A stretch of 64,000 nt of DNA from Flavobacteriales bacterium UBA720 (GCA_002297505.1 DBLQ01000098.1:1255-65254); one strand, 5' to 3'; numbered from the stretch's first letter, positions 1 through 9,524 are shown. Notes: a model not told the origin generated them from the sequence alone. Numbers and translations are program-made.

Positions 1-2
1 AG

Positions 3-194
3 ACGCTGAAGGCCAAAAGGGAAGAGACCAACACGCTTTACTATGCGCTGAGAGACCGCATCAATGCGTTACATCTCCTTGTAGATACGCCGCCATCGCC
101 TTACCAGACGGTCATCAACCAGCTGAATGCTTTGATAGAGCAGTATAATCTGCTGCTTACGGCGCCGGATGAAACCGTGGAAAATCCTGATTAA
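3..194 (+). CDS. C-terminal fragment of a hypothetical protein (5' end outside window)
   Basis: An open frame enters from the left edge and stops with TAA at 192-194, giving 63 visible residues. They look helical, with a run of Leu/Ile/Asn (RINALHLL, INQLNALIEQYNLLL) and an acidic tail. The pattern resembles C-termini of the Bacteroidetes DUF6261-type proteins, but this is only a weak impression and no function can be assigned. A strong terminator follows 42 bp downstream, so this is the last gene of its transcript. Confidence 0.6.
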   Translation, partial: TLKAKREETNTLYYALRDRINALHLLVDTPPSPYQTVINQLNALIEQYNLLLTAPDETVENPD

Positions 195-236
195 ACTCAA
201 TAGATCCAATTATTTTTATAAATTGCAGGTTATAGC

Positions 237-273
237 AAGCCTTGTCAGCTTTTTCTGCTTGACAAGGCTTTTC
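237..273 (+). terminator. Rho-independent terminator
   Basis: Perfect 11-bp inverted repeat AAGCCTTGTCA / TGACAAGGCTT (237-247 and 260-270) with a 12-nt loop, followed by T residues. It ends the partial upstream gene and lies 20 bp before the dacB start. Confidence 0.85.
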
Positions 274-292
274 AGTTTTAATACTTCCTATC

Positions 293-1666
293 ATGAAACA
301 TTTTCTGTTACTGCCGGTACTTTTATCACACACGTACTTTTCACAATCCATTTCTGATCAGCTGGACCAATCCGTGAAAGAAATGCTGTCAACGTCCAAT
401 GCGGTCGCGGCCAATCTTTCGTTCTACGTTTCGGACGACAATGGAAATCTGGTATATGAATACAATGGGAACAAAGGACTTTCGACAGCCAGCACACAGA
501 AGATTTTTACTTCGGCTGCGGCCCTGGAAACTTTGGGGAAAGATTATCAGTTCAAAACAACGGCTTCCTATTCCGGGAAAATATCGAATGGCAATCTGGA
601 TGGCGATTTTTATATCACTTCTAACGGCGACCCGACCTTGGGAACCTGGCGTTATGAGAATTATAAACCTGAAAATTTTAAACAGCAATTGTTAGATGCC
701 ATCAAGAAATCCGGAATTAAGAAAATATCAGGCAATCTGATTATCGATGATTCTTATTTCGATTTTCAGAGTACGCCCGGAGGGTGGCCCTGGAATGATC
801 TGGGGAATTATTACGGCGCTGGTACGTTTGGAGTGAACTGGCGGGAAAATCAGTTTGATATGAATGTTAATGGGAATCAGATCAAAAGTTATTCTTATGA
901 TTTGGAGAATGTCAACTGGATCAATGAATTGAAAACCGGCGGAAGTTCTGACCAAAGTTTGATCTTCACCGCGCCACATTCCGGAACGGCATTGATCAAC
1001 GGAACGCTGCCTGCAGGAAAAGTGACCACCGTATCCGGCGCGACGCCCAATCCGCCGATGCAGTTGGCTGTAGAAATTGAGAAATTACTGAAAGAAAACA
1101 GCATCACAATCTCTGGCAATGTAAAGACTTATTATAATGAAAAATTAGCAGGAAAATCCGTTTCAAAAGCACCCACTCAAAATCAGATTTTCGAATATAA
1201 GTCGCCGACGTTGGATAAAATTATCTTTTGGTTTCTGAGAAAAAGCATCAATCTATATGGAGAGACGCTCATCAAAACCATGGCAAAAGAAAAGCGAAAT
1301 AATCCGAGTTTTGAAACGGGTGTCGATTTCCTAAAAAATTTCTGGAAATCTAAAGGTATCCATCCGATGATGATCAACTTTGCTGATGGAAGCGGACTTT
1401 CGCCACAGAATTATGTCTCGGCCAAAGCACAGGTTCAGGCTTTACTCTATGCTAAAAAACAAAATTGGTTCGATGCTTTTTATGAAGGTTTCCCAACGCA
1501 GAACGGCATCAAAATGAAAAGCGGAACCATCAAAGACAGCAAATCTTTTGCAGGTTATCATAAGTCCAAAAGTGGTAAGAATTATGTTTTCTCAATCATC
1601 ATCAATAATTATCAGGGCGGAAGTATCAGCAATGCCTTGTATAAAATTTTGGATCCTCTCAAATAA
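293..1666 (+). CDS. dacB: D-alanyl-D-alanine carboxypeptidase/endopeptidase, PBP4 type (peptidase S13)
   Basis: 457-residue exported penicillin-binding protein that should trim or cut peptidoglycan cross-bridges in the periplasm. It starts with a signal peptide ending near FSQ (about residue 18). All three active-site motifs are visible: SxxK as STQK (67-70), SxN as SIN in KSINLYGETL, and the KTG-like KSGT (from residue 409). The family signature DGSGLS is also present. The length fits PBP4/S13 enzymes with the inserted domain between SxxK and SxN. It appears monocistronic, lying between two terminators. The ATG at 293 is the only start that gives a proper signal peptide. Confidence 0.93.
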   Translation: MKHFLLLPVLLSHTYFSQSISDQLDQSVKEMLSTSNAVAANLSFYVSDDNGNLVYEYNGNKGLSTASTQKIFTSAAALETLGKDYQFKTTASYSGKISNGNLDGDFYITSNGDPTLGTWRYENYKPENFKQQLLDAIKKSGIKKISGNLIIDDSYFDFQSTPGGWPWNDLGNYYGAGTFGVNWRENQFDMNVNGNQIKSYSYDLENVNWINELKTGGSSDQSLIFTAPHSGTALINGTLPAGKVTTVSGATPNPPMQLAVEIEKLLKENSITISGNVKTYYNEKLAGKSVSKAPTQNQIFEYKSPTLDKIIFWFLRKSINLYGETLIKTMAKEKRNNPSFETGVDFLKNFWKSKGIHPMMINFADGSGLSPQNYVSAKAQVQALLYAKKQNWFDAFYEGFPTQNGIKMKSGTIKDSKSFAGYHKSKSGKNYVFSIIINNYQGGSISNALYKILDPLK

Positions 1667-1695
1667 AAAACTGCTGTCATAGGACAGCAGTTTTT
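1667..1695. terminator. Bidirectional terminator between dacB and rpe
   Basis: A-tract, then CTGCTGTC / GACAGCAG (1671-1678, 1683-1690) with a 4-nt loop, then a T-tract. It serves the converging dacB (+) and rpe (-). Confidence 0.88.
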
Positions 1696-1697
1696 GT

Positions 1698-2348
1698 TTA
1701 TATTTTCATCAGCTCAATGGTCTTCTCCGGGCTCTCCGAAGAGAAGACGGCGTTGCCGGCCACCAGCACATCTGCGCCGGCCTCGAAGAGTTTTTCGGCA
1801 TTATCCAGATTAACGCCACCGTCAATCTGAATGAGCGCCGTGGAGTTGTTGCTGAGAATAAGATCCTTGGTCTCACTGATTTTTTTGTAGGTGTTCTGGA
1901 TGAATTTCTGCCCTCCAAATCCTGGATTCACGCTCATCAGCAATACAAGATCCACATCGGCGATGATATCTTCCAGCATCAGAACGGGCGTAGCTGGATT
2001 GAGCACGACACCTGCTTTTGCACCCTTGCTCTGGATCTGGTGAATGGTCCTGTGAAGATGAGTACACGCTTCCAGATGTACGGAAACCAAGTCTGCACCA
2101 TAATCGATAAATTCCTCGACATATTTTTCAGGTTCTACAATCATCAGGTGTACATCTATGAATTTTTTGGCGTGCTGCTGTACGGTCTTCATCACGGGAA
2201 ATCCGAAAGAAATATTCGGGACAAAACGGCCGTCCATCACATCCACATGAAACCAGTCTGCCTGAGATTGGTTGAGCATCTCAATATCTCTCTGGAGATT
2301 TCCGAAATCTGCCGAAAGGATGGAAGGTGCAATGAGTTTGTTTTTCAT
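1698..2348 (-). CDS. rpe: Ribulose-phosphate 3-epimerase
   Basis: 216-residue cytoplasmic TIM-barrel enzyme interconverting D-ribulose 5-phosphate and D-xylulose 5-phosphate in the pentose phosphate pathway. Family motifs occur in order: APSILSADFGNL at the N-terminus, HVDVMDGRFVPN (metal-binding His and catalytic Asp), DVHLMI, MSVNPGFGGQ and IQIDGGVN near the phosphate site. The length is standard. It converges on dacB across a shared terminator, and its upstream neighbour on the same strand is an M42 peptidase 30 bp away, so the two may be co-transcribed. Confidence 0.96.
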   Translation of the reverse strand: MKNKLIAPSILSADFGNLQRDIEMLNQSQADWFHVDVMDGRFVPNISFGFPVMKTVQQHAKKFIDVHLMIVEPEKYVEEFIDYGADLVSVHLEACTHLHRTIHQIQSKGAKAGVVLNPATPVLMLEDIIADVDLVLLMSVNPGFGGQKFIQNTYKKISETKDLILSNNSTALIQIDGGVNLDNAEKLFEAGADVLVAGNAVFSSESPEKTIELMKI

Positions 2349-2378
2349 TTTTATTTTAAACTTTGAAATTGATAAGAA

Positions 2379-3455
2379 TCAATGATACTTGAGCTTCATG
2401 GTTGGATCGATTTTGAGAAGCGTTTCATAAATTAATTGGATCACATTATAAACATCTTCTTTCGAAACCATTTCTACAGTAGTGTGCATATATCGCAACG
2501 GTAGAGAAATCAACGCACTTGGAACACCGCCGTTGGAATGGGCAAATGCATCTGTATCTGTACCTGTTGCACGGCTTGCGGCGGCTCTTTGGTAAGGAAT
2601 TTCCTTTTCTTTTGCTGTAGCGATAATCAATTCCCGGATCGTGTGATGCACACTGGGCGCGAAGAAAACTACCGGTCCATCGCCGCATTTTTGGTCACCT
2701 TCTTTTTTCTTTTCGATCATTGGCGTGGTGGTGTCATGCGTCACATCGGTCACAATAGCAATGTTGGGTTGGATGGTGTCAGCAATCATATCCGCACCAT
2801 ACAATCCCACTTCCTCCTGTACCGAATTGGTTATATACAACCCGAAAGGCAGATCTTTCTTGTGTTCTTTCAAAAGTCGGGCTACTTCCGCAATCATAAA
2901 GCCACCGATTCGGTTGTCTAAAGCGCGGCAGACAAAATAACGGTCGTTGAGCTCAAAAAATTCATCCGGATAGGTGATCATGCATCCCACATAAATACCA
3001 AGTTCTTCAACTTCTTTTTTTGAGGTCGCGCCGCAATCAATAAAAATATTGTCAATCTTTGGTGTCGGTTCATTTTGGTTAGCGCTTCTCGTATGAATGG
3101 CAGGCCAGCCGAAAACACCTTTGACAATGCCTTTCTCGCCGTGGATGTGTACGACTTTGGATGGTGCGATGGTTTGGTCCGAACCGCCATTTCTGATCAC
3201 ATAAATCAGTCCGTCGTCCGTAATATAATTGACATACCAGCTGATTTCATCGGCATGCGCTTCGATAACGACCTTGAAATCGGCTTCAGGATTGATAATT
3301 CCGTAGGCAGTGCCATAATGATCGACTTCAATTTTGTCCACATAAGGTCTAATGTAATCCATCCAGATTTTCTGACCTGCATGTTCATAACCAGTTGGCG
3401 ATGCGGTGTTAAGATATTGTTCTAAAAAATTTAGAGATTGGTTTTCAAATTTCAT
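2379..3455 (-). CDS. M42 family metallopeptidase (glutamyl aminopeptidase/endoglucanase-M-like)
   Basis: 358-residue cytoplasmic di-metal aminopeptidase of the M42 family, expected to trim peptides as a large tetrahedral oligomer. Metal and catalytic motifs are visible: EAHADE (about 65-70), ALDNRIGG, SVQEEVG with the two catalytic glutamates, TDVTHD, the GTDTDAF loop, and a late His in MHTTVEM. The frame stays open further upstream, but that extension would overlap the divergent DUF4294 gene and is not family-like. The ATG at 3453-3455 (MKFENQSL) is therefore preferred. Confidence 0.92.
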   Translation of the reverse strand: MKFENQSLNFLEQYLNTASPTGYEHAGQKIWMDYIRPYVDKIEVDHYGTAYGIINPEADFKVVIEAHADEISWYVNYITDDGLIYVIRNGGSDQTIAPSKVVHIHGEKGIVKGVFGWPAIHTRSANQNEPTPKIDNIFIDCGATSKKEVEELGIYVGCMITYPDEFFELNDRYFVCRALDNRIGGFMIAEVARLLKEHKKDLPFGLYITNSVQEEVGLYGADMIADTIQPNIAIVTDVTHDTTTPMIEKKKEGDQKCGDGPVVFFAPSVHHTIRELIIATAKEKEIPYQRAAASRATGTDTDAFAHSNGGVPSALISLPLRYMHTTVEMVSKEDVYNVIQLIYETLLKIDPTMKLKYH

Positions 3456-3513
3456 AACGAAAGGGAATGATTTTTGATAATACGTTTTGTTAATATTTAT
3501 GGAAGTAAAAGTA

Positions 3514-4218
3514 ATGAATTTTGAGAAATTGTTTCCGATTCTTTTGATGTTTGTTGGCACACTTTGTTTTTCGCAGCAGGACACACTGAAGGTCAATTCC
3601 TTCGATGACATCCCGAAAAGCAAGCTTCAGAAAGATGAATTTGGCAATGAATATTATTACGACGAGGTTCAGAAAGCCAAGATTTACAAAATCAACGGAG
3701 AGCAGGTGATTGTGCTGGATGAATTAACACTTCGGGCTAATCCTCATTTTAACAATCAATTAGACCGCAATTTTTATTTTTTTCTCAATAAAAAACTGAA
3801 TCGTGTGTATCCTTTGTTTCTGAATGCTTTGGAGCAATACCGCGATATACAAAAGGAAAGTGCTGACATGCGCGGAGCGGAGAGAAGCCGTTTTATCAAA
3901 CAGCGCCAAACCGAACTGGCTGCCAGCTACGAAAAACAGTTAAGAGATCTCACCACTACCGAGGGACAGGTGTTTGCCAAGCTGATGAACAGAGCTACCG
4001 GAAAAACTGTTTATGAAATCATCAAAGAGCTAAGAGGCGGATGGAGCGCTTTCTGGTGGAATGTAAAGGGCAACATTGCCGATGTCAGTCTTAAGACACC
4101 TTACGACCCGCATAAAAACAGGGATGATTTATTTATCGAATCGTTACTGCAGTCCAATTGGAATCTCGGTTATCTCCAGCCTTATCCTGGCGCTCAGGAT
4201 TTCAAAGTCAAAAAATGA
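3514..4218 (+). CDS. DUF4294 domain-containing exported protein
   Basis: 234 residues. A signal peptide (MNFEKLFPILLMFVGTLCFSQ) precedes the DUF4294 region, recognised from DEFGNEYYYDE, the NFYFFLNKKLNRVYPLF segment, and a conserved tail with WNVKGNIADVSLKTPYDP. The family is common in Flavobacteriia and has no known function. An ATG at 3499 and a TTG at 3487 lie in frame upstream; 3514 is chosen because it puts the lysine and hydrophobic core in normal signal-peptide order. It is divergent from the M42 peptidase (58 bp apart) and ends in a strong terminator. Confidence 0.85.
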   Translation: MNFEKLFPILLMFVGTLCFSQQDTLKVNSFDDIPKSKLQKDEFGNEYYYDEVQKAKIYKINGEQVIVLDELTLRANPHFNNQLDRNFYFFLNKKLNRVYPLFLNALEQYRDIQKESADMRGAERSRFIKQRQTELAASYEKQLRDLTTTEGQVFAKLMNRATGKTVYEIIKELRGGWSAFWWNVKGNIADVSLKTPYDPHKNRDDLFIESLLQSNWNLGYLQPYPGAQDFKVKK

Positions 4219-4252
4219 AAGGCTGTCTCGCTTTGGAGACAGCCTTTAGTTT
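4218..4252. terminator. Bidirectional terminator
   Basis: 12-bp stem AAAGGCTGTCTC / GAGACAGCCTTT (4218-4229 and 4236-4247), then a T-rich tract. It overlaps the DUF4294 stop codon and separates it from the convergent LolA-like gene. Confidence 0.9.
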
Positions 4253-4253
4253 T

Positions 4254-4895
4254 TTATAATTCTGTAATCAGATAATTTTTATATTTCGACTTATCAAAGC
4301 TGAATGTAGATGCAGACAATGCTTGATTTTCTCTGTAGTCAGTGATACTGATGACATCTACTTGGTTATTTGTAGCTACCTGCTCCAGCTTAATCAACTT
4401 TTTCTGAGGTGTATTAACGTAGAGCGTCACATTCTTGAGTCCATTGTTTTTGATAGGAATCATTTTGATAATATCCACCGGTATTCCGCTGATAGTCTTT
4501 TTGCCGCCATACGTTACATTGTAATCTTTTTTGTAAGAGTCCAGATAGCTCAAAGGCGAAAAGTGAACCTGATTATCTGTGGGTTTTGATACCGTTACCT
4601 CTTTATCTTCATCATTGATGTTGTAAACTTTATTGCCATCAAATATCTGTTCTACACCCATAATTTTGAGTTTATACCTCGTATTATCGGAATAGAAAAT
4701 GCCCGTCTGCGTCTGACTGGATTTTCCGGTTCCAGACGTATAGGCAAACTTGAAATATGAATTTTTTTTGCTTTTATAATTATTGGTGATATTGTCCAGA
4801 ATGATTTTGGACTTAGAGTCAATCGTTTGAGCCTGGTAAAACACGCCTATGCCAACGATTGTGACAGTCAGGATCGACTTGAATAAATTTTTCAT
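4254..4895 (-). CDS. LolA-like outer-membrane lipoprotein carrier family protein
   Basis: 213 residues with a signal peptide ending near YQAQ, then a beta-rich domain. The pattern fits the LolA/LolB superfamily as found in Bacteroidetes: GIFYSDNTRYKLKI, then QIFDGNKVYNIND, a YGGKKTISGIPVDIIKMIP strand pair, and a QVDVISITDY strand near the end. Such proteins bind acyl chains of lipoproteins in the periplasm. The assignment is by overall pattern, so a related function is possible. A TAnnTTTG-type element (CAAATTTA on the plus strand, 4922-4929) lies 26 nt upstream of the start. Confidence 0.72.
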   Translation of the reverse strand: MKNLFKSILTVTIVGIGVFYQAQTIDSKSKIILDNITNNYKSKKNSYFKFAYTSGTGKSSQTQTGIFYSDNTRYKLKIMGVEQIFDGNKVYNINDEDKEVTVSKPTDNQVHFSPLSYLDSYKKDYNVTYGGKKTISGIPVDIIKMIPIKNNGLKNVTLYVNTPQKKLIKLEQVATNNQVDVISITDYRENQALSASTFSFDKSKYKNYLITEL

Positions 4896-4983
4896 TAACT
4901 AATTGTAATAAGATTTGTAAGCAAATTTAGTTTTTCAAGATTGATGCCAATATTTTTTAGTGATAAAGTTTTGTTAAGGTTTA

Positions 4984-5020
4984 TAAAAAAAGAAAACCTT
5001 TCCGCTTATGGAAAGGTTTT
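4984..5020 (-). terminator. Terminator of the M36 protease gene
   Basis: On the minus strand, an 11-bp stem AAAACCTTTCC / GGAAAGGTTTT (5010-5020 and 4993-5003) with a 6-nt loop is followed by a T-rich run (4984-4992). Confidence 0.88.
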
Positions 5021-5043
5021 CGGATATTTAGGAAGAAAGTTGT

Positions 5044-7629
5044 TTATTCAACGATCAGTTTCTGAGCGTCAGACTTTCCATCTTCGGTCATTACGACCAC
5101 ATAGATTCCTTTTACAAGACCTTTTGTGGAGATAGCTTCCGAACTGTTTTTCTTTCTCTCAAGAGATTTAACCAGTTTGCCATTCATATCCAGAATCTCG
5201 ATTTTGATTGTTGCATTTCCAACGGTTGGTGCGGTTCTGATGAAAAATTCGCCTTTAGCCGGATTAGGATAGATTCCAAACGCTTTATCTTTCACAATAT
5301 CACTGGTAGCTAGCACACAGCTTTCCGGAACATCAAAGTTTTCTACCTGATCGGTGATGCTGCTTGCAGTTCCTGAAGAAGCATTGACACCTAAACCTCT
5401 TCTGGCAAAGACACTCCAAATCAAACAATTATCATTACCTCCAGCCAATTGGTCTGCCTGAAGAATAGCATCACGTCCGGAAACAAAATTCGGGTTACAT
5501 GGCTGCAACTTGAGACCATCCATTACAAGCTGCAATGTTTTGGCACTACCAGAATTAGGATTTGCGGTAACATCATAATTATACCCATATTTTTCAGCCA
5601 TCTTCCAGTGGAGATCCCACAGCATGGTAGCCCAGATTTGTCCCACCGCGTGCGGTTGTCCTCCTGTACTATTGGTAGCACCGTAAGTAAAAGGATTAAC
5701 AGACATATCTGTTGAATAACGGTAAGATCTGATCCCAAGAGCAGTAGGAGCTGTATTAACACAATAAGTAGCAATACCGCGCGCTGTGTTAGAATTATAG
5801 CTTGGTGTATTTGTAAGCATCAAAGCAAAAAAATCAGACCAGCCTTCTCCCATCTGTTCCAGATTTGTAAGACAGTTATATCCCTGAGACGTAAGCCTGT
5901 TTGAAATGCCATGACCGTATTCATGAATCATAACGCCATTGTCAAAGCTGGAGTTTTTGTAGCCTACAGCCAGATCCTTCAGATTAACATTAATCGTATT
6001 TCCCGCAGTAAGTTCAGAAGTAATAAAATCACCTTCGTCCTTAGGTATCATTATAGAAGGAATTGTAACGTTAGTCACATTATTAACGTTCATATCAGTT
6101 ACAGTGTTTGAAGTTGTACGGTGTACAATCATACCGATCGCACCTGCATCCTGAACAGTTTTCGCCTTAATGTTATAGCCACAACCTGTAGTGTTAACCA
6201 TCGCGATTTTTCCTGTAAGGCTTCCTGTTGGAAGAGCTGTACATCCTGTTGCCACAGTTGGAATGACCACATCGCCCGTAACACCTGTCTCCATCAAAGG
6301 TCGGCCAAAATTGGAAACCCCTGTGTTAACGGCCGTTCTTGTGGCAAGATTGGGATCCGTATAAAAAAGGCGCTGTTTCAGTGGAACCAGGTAATTCCAA
6401 AGATACATTTGCATTCTAGGTGCCTGGGTCTGGAATCCTGTACCATTAGGAATTTCGTATCCAGATGCGAAGTTTGCATTATTGTAACCGCTGCCATCAA
6501 AGGCTTCTGCTCTTACAGCATCATTGCCGCCGCCTCCTTTTCCGAAATTGTTCGTTTGGAAGTTTCTGCTGGACTCTGTGAAACCAAATTTATACATGAT
6601 ATCATGGATCATGTTGTTGGCATAAAACAGATTAGTCACAGCAGACGCACGATTATCATAAGCAGTGAGCGATGGTGATTCAGCAAATGGGAAATCGAAG
6701 GTCAGACTTCCGGATGTTGTACTAACTGGTGAAAAACCGGCTGTGTTGGACGCATTGTTGTCTACGTATGCAAAAACATTATTTCCATAAGTATTCTGAT
6801 AGTTCGATGTTCCATTAGAGTGCCATCCTTCCGGAGAAGCATTAAGATCCCACGGATTACTCACCACCGATCTGGAACCGAATGTCGGTGCTTCTATCGG
6901 AAATGGAAATACGTTATAAGAAGCATCAGTAACCGCTTTTTTGCTTGGACTAGAATGTGTTTTTGCCCCGAAATGTGATAGCATATGTTCCGATGCATCC
7001 GAATGATCCGCGGATAAATATCCATCCCCGAAGCTGCACTCGTTGATCATGTTGTTCTTTTCCAAAATCTCACCTGTAGACAGGCTCACCATCACACTGT
7101 AGAATTTATTGTCCTTAGTTTTATTGATGAAAAACAATTGGGCCGGAATCAGCGTGTTATCTTTTTCGAAATAAAATTTAAAGTTGGCAACCTTTTCATC
7201 AGGAAGATTGGAAACCTCCGTCTGAGAGTCGTCTGCCAGCTGATAGTCAGAAGCAGAAAAGTCAATAGCTCGGAGCGCAGAGGCAAAAGCTTCACTTTTA
7301 TCAATCTGCTGCGAAGCAACATTATTGGTCTTTACAATTTTAAAACTGTTATTAAAAGCTGCAATTTTACCATCCTTAACGACAGCCTTGGCCAGGGACT
7401 TATATATAGGTGTACCATCGTGGAATTGCTGGATACTGAGAATCTCCGATTTGAGACTTTGAGACCGGTCTTCATTTTGGATCTTGAAATCCACAGTAGC
7501 ATTACGGAATGCAGCATCATTTTTGATGTAATCCCGTACTAATCTTTCATTGGACTGTTGAGCATTAAGGTTGGCAAATAAAAAGAAAACCCCGATTCCT
7601 GCACAACGAGTAAGTTGATTTAGTTTCAT
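5044..7629 (-). CDS. Secreted M36 (fungalysin-type) metalloprotease with PA insert and T9SS sorting domain
   Basis: 861-residue secreted protease. Order: signal peptide (ending near NLNAQ), an FTP-like propeptide (about 25-190), the M36 catalytic domain, a protease-associated (PA) domain inserted before the active site (about 440-550, with GKIAMVNTTGCGYNIKAKTVQDAGAIGM split around it), the zinc site HEYGHGISNRL (H569, E570, H573) and the third ligand in GEGWSDFFAL. A T9SS type A sorting domain closes the protein (IYPNPAKGEF ... GIYVVVMTEDG). It should be secreted by type IX machinery and matured by propeptide removal. A minus-strand TAnnTTTG element (plus strand 7665-7672) lies about 35 nt upstream. 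Confidence 0.93.
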   Translation of the reverse strand: MKLNQLTRCAGIGVFFLFANLNAQQSNERLVRDYIKNDAAFRNATVDFKIQNEDRSQSLKSEILSIQQFHDGTPIYKSLAKAVVKDGKIAAFNNSFKIVKTNNVASQQIDKSEAFASALRAIDFSASDYQLADDSQTEVSNLPDEKVANFKFYFEKDNTLIPAQLFFINKTKDNKFYSVMVSLSTGEILEKNNMINECSFGDGYLSADHSDASEHMLSHFGAKTHSSPSKKAVTDASYNVFPFPIEAPTFGSRSVVSNPWDLNASPEGWHSNGTSNYQNTYGNNVFAYVDNNASNTAGFSPVSTTSGSLTFDFPFAESPSLTAYDNRASAVTNLFYANNMIHDIMYKFGFTESSRNFQTNNFGKGGGGNDAVRAEAFDGSGYNNANFASGYEIPNGTGFQTQAPRMQMYLWNYLVPLKQRLFYTDPNLATRTAVNTGVSNFGRPLMETGVTGDVVIPTVATGCTALPTGSLTGKIAMVNTTGCGYNIKAKTVQDAGAIGMIVHRTTSNTVTDMNVNNVTNVTIPSIMIPKDEGDFITSELTAGNTINVNLKDLAVGYKNSSFDNGVMIHEYGHGISNRLTSQGYNCLTNLEQMGEGWSDFFALMLTNTPSYNSNTARGIATYCVNTAPTALGIRSYRYSTDMSVNPFTYGATNSTGGQPHAVGQIWATMLWDLHWKMAEKYGYNYDVTANPNSGSAKTLQLVMDGLKLQPCNPNFVSGRDAILQADQLAGGNDNCLIWSVFARRGLGVNASSGTASSITDQVENFDVPESCVLATSDIVKDKAFGIYPNPAKGEFFIRTAPTVGNATIKIEILDMNGKLVKSLERKKNSSEAISTKGLVKGIYVVVMTEDGKSDAQKLIVE

Positions 7630-7767
7630 TTTTTACAATTATTGTTTAATTAAAATAGCATTAACAAAAATATTGAATTTTTTCTTTTTTAATGAAAAAA
7701 ATATAAACAAATTTCTAATATTTGAAAAATAGACAAGATTTTAACATTAAAATTATTGATTCTAAAA

Positions 7768-8058
7768 TTAGAAAAGTTTATTCCCGATGTAGACTATGTT
7801 AGGCTTTTCCAATTGACCTGCAATCGCCTCGCGGAATTTCATCATATGATCTGAGACCTGATGATTATGCAGGTCTTCGGAAGTTTCCCAAGCTTCGTGA
7901 ATGAAAAAGACACCTTTATTTCTGTGATCTTCATAAAGATCATACTGAATGCAGCCTTTTTCTCTGCGGGTTTCTATGACCAGTTTCTTCAATATTTCGA
8001 TGGCGTCCATCATAGCGTTTTCCTTGATGTGGATAATGGCACTGAGGTAGATATTCAT
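7768..8058 (-). CDS. Antibiotic biosynthesis monooxygenase (ABM) domain protein, putative quinol monooxygenase
   Basis: 96-residue single-domain dimeric alpha+beta barrel protein. The ABM pattern is clear: CIQYDLYEDH, FFIHEAWETSEDLHNHQVSDHM, then a short C-terminal strand. Relatives such as YgiN act on quinols or small aromatics without a cofactor; the substrate here is unknown. The gene stands alone, divergent from the E2 gene. A CAAATTTA element (minus-strand TAAATTTG) lies at 8085-8092. Confidence 0.85.
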   Translation of the reverse strand: MNIYLSAIIHIKENAMMDAIEILKKLVIETRREKGCIQYDLYEDHRNKGVFFIHEAWETSEDLHNHQVSDHMMKFREAIAGQLEKPNIVYIGNKLF

Positions 8059-8152
8059 AGTTTGATTTTAAAGATTTTGTGGATCAAATTTATAAAAAAT
8101 CAGGTCTGAAAATTTTTAAAAAATAGAATTATATAATTAATAAAAAAAAATG

Positions 8153-8160
8153 TATTTTTG
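8153..8160 (+). promoter_or_regulatory. Bacteroidetes -7 element (TATTTTTG)
   Basis: Matches TAnnTTTG and sits 22 nt before the E2 ATG. No clear TTG is present at the -33 distance, so only the -7 half is supported. Confidence 0.5.
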
Positions 8161-8182
8161 AACAAATTCAAAAAAGCGTAAA

Positions 8183-9520
8183 ATGGCAGAATATAAACTA
8201 TTGCTCCCGAGTATGGGCGAAGGAGTTATGGAAGCGACAATTATCAGCTGGATGTTTAATGAAGGTGATTTTATAAAGGAGGACGAATCTGTGGTAGAAA
8301 TTGCAACAGATAAGGTAGATTCCGATGTCCCGACGCCCGTTTCGGGGAAAATCGTCAAGATTCTTAAACAGAAGGATGAAGTTGCAAAAATTGGTGAAGC
8401 CATTGCAATTTTGGAAACAGAAGGCGGTTCTCAGGATTCGGAGACTCCAGAGCCTAAATCTTATGACGAGGTGAAGGATCAAATCGTTCAGCCGGAACCG
8501 GAAGTTGTCAAAACTTTGGAACAGCCTTTATCAAATCATAATACGGATCATTCATTCAGCAATCAAAATTCTGATCTATACCTTTCGCCGTTGGTAAAAT
8601 CGATTGTTCAGGAGGAAAAAATTTCGGATTCTGAACTTCAGTCCATCAAAGGAAGCGGTCTGGAAGGCAGAATCACGAAAGAAGATATTCTTGCTTTTGT
8701 GAAAAACAGAAGTTCTAAGTCAGAGAGTGGTAGTGTGAAAGAGTCGGAAAGTTCAGTAAAATTTGAGACTGCTCCGAAGTCCTCAAACCCTCAACCTCTA
8801 CAACTCAACAGCGGTGATGAGATCATTCAGATGGACAGAGTGCGCAAGATCATTGCTGATGCGATGGTGAATAGCAAACAGACGTCGCCACACGTGACTT
8901 CTTTTATCGAAACGGATGTGACCAATGTTGTAACCTGGAGAAATGCCAACAAAAATTCTTACCAAAAAAGAGACGGCGAAAAACTGACTTTTATGCCAAT
9001 TTTCATCAGAGCTGTGGTGAAAGCGATTCAGGATTTCCCGATGATCAATGTTTCTGTGGATGGCGATAAAATCATCAAGAAAAAAAATATCAATATCGGA
9101 ATGGCAACTGCGCTTCCGGACGGAAATCTGATTGTTCCTGTGATCAAAAATGCGGACCAGTTGAGTCTGTCAGGTTTGGCAAAAGCCATCAACGATTTGG
9201 CTTACAGAGCAAGAAATAAAAAACTGACGCCAGCCGATACACAAGGCGCAACTTACACGATTTCCAACGTTGGGACTTTCGGAAACCTGATGGGAACACC
9301 GATTATTCCTCAGCCTCAGGTGGCGATTTTGGCAGTTGGTGCAATTGTGAAAAAACCTGCGGTTATCGAGACGGAATTTGGAGATGTGATTGCAATCCGT
9401 CAGAAGATGTTTATGTCGCATTCTTATGACCATAGAGTAGTGGACGGCAGTCTTGGCGGAATGTTCCTGAAACACGTCAATGATTATCTCGAAAATTGGG
9501 ACCTCAATACAGAAATATAA
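8183..9520 (+). CDS. Dihydrolipoamide acyltransferase (E2) of a 2-oxoacid dehydrogenase complex
   Basis: 445-residue E2 core. It has one N-terminal lipoyl domain with the lipoylated lysine in ATDKVDSD (K44), an Ala/Pro-poor Ser/Glu-rich linker, a peripheral-subunit-binding domain (about 132-170, LSPLVKSIVQEE ... GSGLEGRITKEDI), another flexible linker, and the catalytic acyltransferase domain with its active-site motif SYDHRVVDG (H417, D421). The single lipoyl domain and GRITKED pattern suit a branched-chain 2-oxoacid complex, but pyruvate or oxoglutarate cannot be excluded. E1 and E3 genes are not adjacent, and a strong terminator follows directly. Confidence 0.92.
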   Translation: MAEYKLLLPSMGEGVMEATIISWMFNEGDFIKEDESVVEIATDKVDSDVPTPVSGKIVKILKQKDEVAKIGEAIAILETEGGSQDSETPEPKSYDEVKDQIVQPEPEVVKTLEQPLSNHNTDHSFSNQNSDLYLSPLVKSIVQEEKISDSELQSIKGSGLEGRITKEDILAFVKNRSSKSESGSVKESESSVKFETAPKSSNPQPLQLNSGDEIIQMDRVRKIIADAMVNSKQTSPHVTSFIETDVTNVVTWRNANKNSYQKRDGEKLTFMPIFIRAVVKAIQDFPMINVSVDGDKIIKKKNINIGMATALPDGNLIVPVIKNADQLSLSGLAKAINDLAYRARNKKLTPADTQGATYTISNVGTFGNLMGTPIIPQPQVAILAVGAIVKKPAVIETEFGDVIAIRQKMFMSHSYDHRVVDGSLGGMFLKHVNDYLENWDLNTEI

Positions 9521-9524
9521 AATC

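Noticed and set aside
6121..6678. 185-codon plus-strand frame inside the M36 protease
   Set aside because: Antisense shadow; the minus-strand protease motifs run uninterrupted through it.
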